DNA of 8,118 nucleotides from Alphaproteobacteria bacterium (lineage in GTDB: Bacteria; Pseudomonadota; Alphaproteobacteria; ATCC43930; CGMCC-115725): the NCBI GenBank assembly GCA_030039975.1, contig JASHUO010000684.1, positions 1 to 8,118 of the forward strand, given 5' to 3'. Positions 5,306-8,118 of this stretch are shown in pieces; position 1 is the stretch's first letter, and each line of letters begins with the position of its first letter. A program made the position numbers and the translations under genes. The notes beneath the pieces are model-generated. The model had not been told where the DNA came from. It made no database searches and worked only from the letters and a program-made list of their open reading frames with translations.

Positions 5306-6199
5306 TCATCCCTCCCTGAGAAAGTCGCGCACGAGATCGACGAAGGCATCGAGGCGGTCGTGATGGACCCAATGCCCGGCTTTGTCGAAGCTCTCGACGC
5401 GCGCCGTTTTGAAACGCGTGATGCGGCCATCCTCCAGCGGATTGGACGCCCAGCTCTCCTTGCCGTAGACGAGCAGGGTCGGGCAATCGATTCGCGACCA
5501 GAGCTGCTCGACCTCGCTCACCGTCATGTCGTAAGGCGGCCAGGCGCGGACGTAATTGTCGAACTTCCAGCTATAGGTGCCGTCCTCGTTCTGGTTGACG
5601 CCGTGCTGCGTCAGATGGCGCGCCTGCTCCGGCGAGAGATGCTGGTTGGCCTCTTGCATGCGTTTGAACGCCTCTTCGATCGAGGCGTAGCGCCGCGGCA
5701 GGCGACCAGCGAGGCCGCGCTGCTCGTCGATCCATTTCTGCATGCGCTCGGCGATCGTCCGCTTGCCGCGCTCCGCCAACATCTTCGGCGAGGGTCCCAG
5801 CCCCTCGATGGCGACGAGCCGCCGGAGATTCTCGGGATAGATCCCGGCATAGCGCAGCGCAATGTTGCCGCCCAAGGAATGGGCGATGATGGTGACCGGC
5901 GCCAGATGCTGCTGATGGATGAGCTGGGCGAGGTCGTAGAGATATCCCGCCATGCTGTAATTGCCGTCGGGCGACCATTGGCTGTCGCCATGGCCGCGCA
6001 GGTCGGGCGCGATGATGTGCCAGTCTTGGCGCAGCCTTTCGGCGACCCAATCCCAGTTCCGGCAATGATCCTGGCCGCCATGCAGCAGCAGCAGCGGCGG
6101 TGCCGCGGCATTGCCCCAATCGACGTAATGGAGGCGGAGGCGCTGCGAGAAGAAAATGCGCGAGGTCGGGCCCGACCTGTCCTTGGCACCAGAGCTCAT
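5306..6199 (-). CDS. Alpha/beta hydrolase
   Basis: This 297-residue serine hydrolase has the classical fold: the oxyanion-hole HGG (40-42), DLRGHGDS (66-73), the nucleophile elbow AHSLGG with Ser108, a helical cap (about 135-230), and a C-terminal AGHWVHHD with His276 as the likely catalytic base. The acid is unclear: at the usual place after LLVYG the sequence reads KES, so Glu248 may replace the common Asp, or Glu132 after strand 6 may serve. The family includes esterases, epoxide and C-C bond hydrolases of ring-cleavage pathways; the sequence does not decide among them. It is the first gene of the minus-strand operon. The start at 6199 is the only nearby ATG in frame, with GAGGTGA 10 nt upstream, a slightly long spacing. 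No signal peptide is seen, so it is probably cytosolic. Confidence 0.9.
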   Translation of the reverse strand: MSSGAKDRSGPTSRIFFSQRLRLHYVDWGNAAAPPLLLLHGGQDHCRNWDWVAERLRQDWHIIAPDLRGHGDSQWSPDGNYSMAGYLYDLAQLIHQQHLAPVTIIAHSLGGNIALRYAGIYPENLRRLVAIEGLGPSPKMLAERGKRTIAERMQKWIDEQRGLAGRLPRRYASIEEAFKRMQEANQHLSPEQARHLTQHGVNQNEDGTYSWKFDNYVRAWPPYDMTVSEVEQLWSRIDCPTLLVYGKESWASNPLEDGRITRFKTARVESFDKAGHWVHHDRLDAFVDLVRDFLREG

Positions 6200-6299
6200 G
6201 ATCGGGGGGTCACCTCGGTCTGCTGCACAACAGCACAGCTTACCCTCCGTAGATCAAATTTCCAGGACCGGCGGCGCCGGCGGCTATGATGCGCCCGAG
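6200..6299. promoter_or_regulatory. Divergent promoter region of the hydrolase operon and FUSC gene
   Basis: This 100-nt gap must drive transcription both ways. It has two inverted repeats: TGCTG-CACAA-CAGCA (6221-6235) and CCGGCG-G-CGCCGG (6268-6280). Either could bind a regulator shared by the two units. The second lies 19 nt before the FUSC ATG, where it could also fold in the mRNA. I cannot assign confident -35/-10 boxes on either strand. No regulator gene lies adjacent. Confidence 0.5.
6210..6236 (-). other. Possible 8-codon upstream ORF before the hydrolase
   Basis: On the minus strand a GTG at 6236 begins MLLCSRPR and stops at TGA (6210-6212), 10 nt before the hydrolase ATG. GAGGG lies 6 nt before this GTG, a better-spaced ribosome binding site than the one of the hydrolase itself, and the ORF's stop overlaps the hydrolase's GAGGTGA. 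It might be a leader peptide that couples translation, or chance; a frame this short gives no statistical support. Confidence 0.2.
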
Positions 6300-8118
6300 A
6301 TGGCTTGGCAGTTGAAAGAGATGAAAGAACGGCTCGGCAGCGCGCCCAATCGCATCGCGCTGTCGACGGCGCTGCGCGGGACCATCGCGACGGCGGCGCC
6401 GTTGGCGCTGCTGCGGGCGCCCGGGCTTGGCGCCTTCGCCTATCCCGCGGTGCTGGGCGCGCTTGCCACCTCGATGGTGGATGTCGGCGGCCCCTATCGC
6501 AGCCGGCTCGTCGGCATGCTGACCCAGGGGCTGGGTGGCGCCGCACTGCTGCTGCTCGGGACGCTGACCGGCGATTACTGGTGGTTCGCCGCCGCCGTCA
6601 TGGCGGCGATCGGCGTCCTTTCCGGGATCGTCCGCGCGGTCGGGCCGGGTGGTCAGTCGCTCGGCGTCAACGCCGCCGTGGCCTATCTCGTCGGGTTGCA
6701 GGTGGGCGAGGCCGAAGCCGGCGGCGGGGTGTCGCTCTGGGTGCTTGGCTACGCCTTGGGCGGCCTTTGGACGGTGGTGGTGGCGCTGGCCTTCTGGCAG
6801 CTTCGCCCCTATCGCCGGCTCGAGCAGGAGGTGGCGATTGCCTGGGAAGCGGTCGCCGCGCTGCTTGCCGCGGTGTCGATCGAGGATGACGGCGGTGTCG
6901 TCGCCCGCCGCCGCCGCGAGCAGCTGATCGCCGCGCGCCACGCCGCCGCGCGCGACACGGTGGAGAAGGCGCGCGAAGCACTGGGAGAGACCCGCTCGCG
7001 CACGGCCGGCCCCGGCACGACCATCGCCCAGCTCGTGGTGATGCTCAATGCCGCGGAGCGCATCGGCGCCGCTGCGGTCTCGCTCGGCGAGAGCGTGGCG
7101 CCGGAACGGCGGACGGCGGCAGCGGCGCTGCAGGAAGCCTGCATCGAGGTCGCCCGTATCCTGCTCGACGGCAGAGGGGAGCTCTCGCTCGCTCCGCTGC
7201 GTCGGCAATTCCCGGCGGCGCCGGCCCGCGATGCCGCCGTTCCGTCTTCCGCCGATCTCCTGGCTGAAGCGCAGGCCATGCGTCATTTCGAGAACGCGGC
7301 GGAGGCGCTCGGCCTGCTCTTCGGCGAAAGGCGGCGGCTCTTCGACCTGCTGCGCCTCGCCTTTGCCCATCGCCGGCCGCGCGGCACGATGCTTGCCGCG
7401 CTGCGGCCGCATACCAGCCCGCGCTCCGCCATCTTCCGCCATGCGCTGCGCGTCGCGGTCGTCACCGCTATCGACACCGCGATCATCACCCGCCTCCAGC
7501 TGCCACGCGGCATTTGGCTGCCGATGACCTCGCTGATCATCCTGCAGCCGGACTATGGCAGCACCGTCAAGCGCGCGCTGCAGCGCACCGCCGGGACCAT
7601 TGCCGGCGCCGTGCTCGCTGGCTTGCTGCTGACAACGCTGCACGGCACGACCGAATATGACGCGGTGCTGGGGGTGCTGATCTTCGCCACCTTCCTGCTG
7701 ATCCGCCGCCGCTACGGCTACGCCATGACCTTCCTGACGCCGATCGTCATCCTGCTCATCGGCATGAGCAGTCCCGATCCCTGGATCGATCTGGCCGAGC
7801 GTGTCACCTACACCGCCGGCGGTGCCGTTCTGGCGATTGGCGCGGGTTATCTGCTGTGGCCGCAATGGGAGCGCGAGCAGCTGCGCGAGCGCCTGGCGCG
7901 CGGCGTGCGCGCCGGCAAGGACTATCTCGCCGCCGTGTTGGCGGCGCTCGCCGGCGAGGCGGCGCCGGCGGCGCGGCTTGCCGAGCTGCAGCGTCTGGCC
8001 GAGCTCGCCGTCGCCAATTCCGATGCCGGGTTTCAGCGCATGCTCGCCGATCCCGCGCATCGGCGCGCACCCGCCGCCGAGGGCTTCACGCTCATCATTT
8101 ACCTGCATCGGCTCTGTC
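6300..8118 (+). CDS. FUSC-family inner-membrane transporter (3' truncated by window edge)
   Basis: The frame from the ATG at 6300 is open for 606 codons to the window edge. It shows the FUSC architecture: an N-terminal membrane block (about six segments between residues 22 and 166), a soluble Ala/Arg-rich helical region (about 172-375), a second membrane block (about 380-520), and the start of a cytoplasmic C-terminal domain. The second block carries the family signature: RHALR (380-384), then GIWLPMTSLIILQP (404-417) and TVKRALQRTAGTIAG (422-436). Relatives (YccS/YhfK and the aromatic-acid exporters AaeB-type) are proton-driven effluxers or envelope proteins; the substrate here is not known. 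No clear Shine-Dalgarno precedes 6300; the ATG at 6321, after GAAAGAG, is an alternative that loses only seven residues. It is transcribed divergently from the hydrolase operon. Family confident. Confidence 0.9.
   Translation, partial: MAWQLKEMKERLGSAPNRIALSTALRGTIATAAPLALLRAPGLGAFAYPAVLGALATSMVDVGGPYRSRLVGMLTQGLGGAALLLLGTLTGDYWWFAAAVMAAIGVLSGIVRAVGPGGQSLGVNAAVAYLVGLQVGEAEAGGGVSLWVLGYALGGLWTVVVALAFWQLRPYRRLEQEVAIAWEAVAALLAAVSIEDDGGVVARRRREQLIAARHAAARDTVEKAREALGETRSRTAGPGTTIAQLVVMLNAAERIGAAAVSLGESVAPERRTAAAALQEACIEVARILLDGRGELSLAPLRRQFPAAPARDAAVPSSADLLAEAQAMRHFENAAEALGLLFGERRRLFDLLRLAFAHRRPRGTMLAALRPHTSPRSAIFRHALRVAVVTAIDTAIITRLQLPRGIWLPMTSLIILQPDYGSTVKRALQRTAGTIAGAVLAGLLLTTLHGTTEYDAVLGVLIFATFLLIRRRYGYAMTFLTPIVILLIGMSSPDPWIDLAERVTYTAGGAVLAIGAGYLLWPQWEREQLRERLARGVRAGKDYLAAVLAALAGEAAPAARLAELQRLAELAVANSDAGFQRMLADPAHRRAPAAEGFTLIIYLHRLC

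Larger units (their letters stand above)
3600..6199 (-). other. Three-gene operon: hydrolase, oxidoreductase, RraA-like aldolase-fold protein
   Basis: The three minus-strand genes are separated by 3 nt and 14 nt, each downstream ribosome binding site lies in or next to the preceding stop, and there is no room for internal promoters or terminators. A single transcript from the 6200-6299 region is expected, ending near the hairpin at 3571-3610. The set of hydrolase, NAD(P)H-dependent reductase and pyruvate-aldolase-like fold suggests successive steps on one small organic substrate. That pathway role is inference. Confidence 0.8.

Noticed and set aside
4358..6289. A 643-codon open frame on the plus strand, antisense to the hydrolase and oxidoreductase
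   Set aside because: It lies opposite two genes with clear domains and motifs, its translation has no recognisable domain, and long antisense frames are expected in GC-rich DNA with strong third-position bias.
6240..8108. A 622-codon open frame on the minus strand opposite the FUSC gene
   Set aside because: The translation is Arg/Gly/Gln/His-rich without domain features, while the plus strand gives a coherent FUSC membrane protein with family signature motifs. It is a shadow frame.
1..8118. CRISPR array, tRNA, rRNA, insertion sequence or phage genes
   Set aside because: I saw no regularly spaced repeats, no cloverleaf-like segment, no transposase or integrase motif and no terminal inverted repeats in the window.

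Overview
The window is GC-rich, densely coded chromosomal DNA from what looks like an alphaproteobacterium. I infer this from the protein families, the GC-biased codon use, and an interspersed repeat whose translation reads HPEPVEGRS. The species cannot be fixed from sequence alone. I see no phage, transposase, CRISPR, tRNA or rRNA signal. Both edges cut through genes.

Layout from left to right: (1) the 3' part of an isopenicillin-N-synthase-type 2-oxoglutarate/Fe(II) oxygenase (+). (2) A 48-nt convergent gap holding a GC-rich hairpin, then a 350-residue SAM-dependent methyltransferase (-). (3) A non-coding stretch of about 380 nt between divergent genes. (4) A small secreted, His-, Gly- and Ser-rich protein of unknown function (+). 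(5) A two-domain rhodanese-type sulfurtransferase (+). (6) A short interspersed repeat with a hairpin that runs into the 3' end of the next gene. (7) A tightly packed minus-strand operon read as alpha/beta hydrolase, then zinc-free MDR oxidoreductase, then RraA/HMG-aldolase-like protein, with gaps of 3 and 14 nt. (8) A 100-nt divergent promoter region. (9) A large FUSC-family inner-membrane transporter (+) that runs off the right edge with 606 codons present.

The clearest functional unit is the three-gene operon. Hydrolase, reductase and a pyruvate-aldolase-like fold could act in sequence on a small organic substrate, perhaps as a catabolic branch. The divergent FUSC protein belongs to a group that includes aromatic-acid and drug effluxers, so it might export or detoxify related compounds. 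That link is inference from position only. The other genes look like independent housekeeping or accessory enzymes.

Nothing here is a clear new multi-gene system. The points most worth a second look are the operon's substrate, active-site substitutions in the RraA-like protein, sulfurtransferase and hydrolase, the His-rich secreted protein, the repeat that supplies coding sequence, and a possible very short upstream ORF before the hydrolase.
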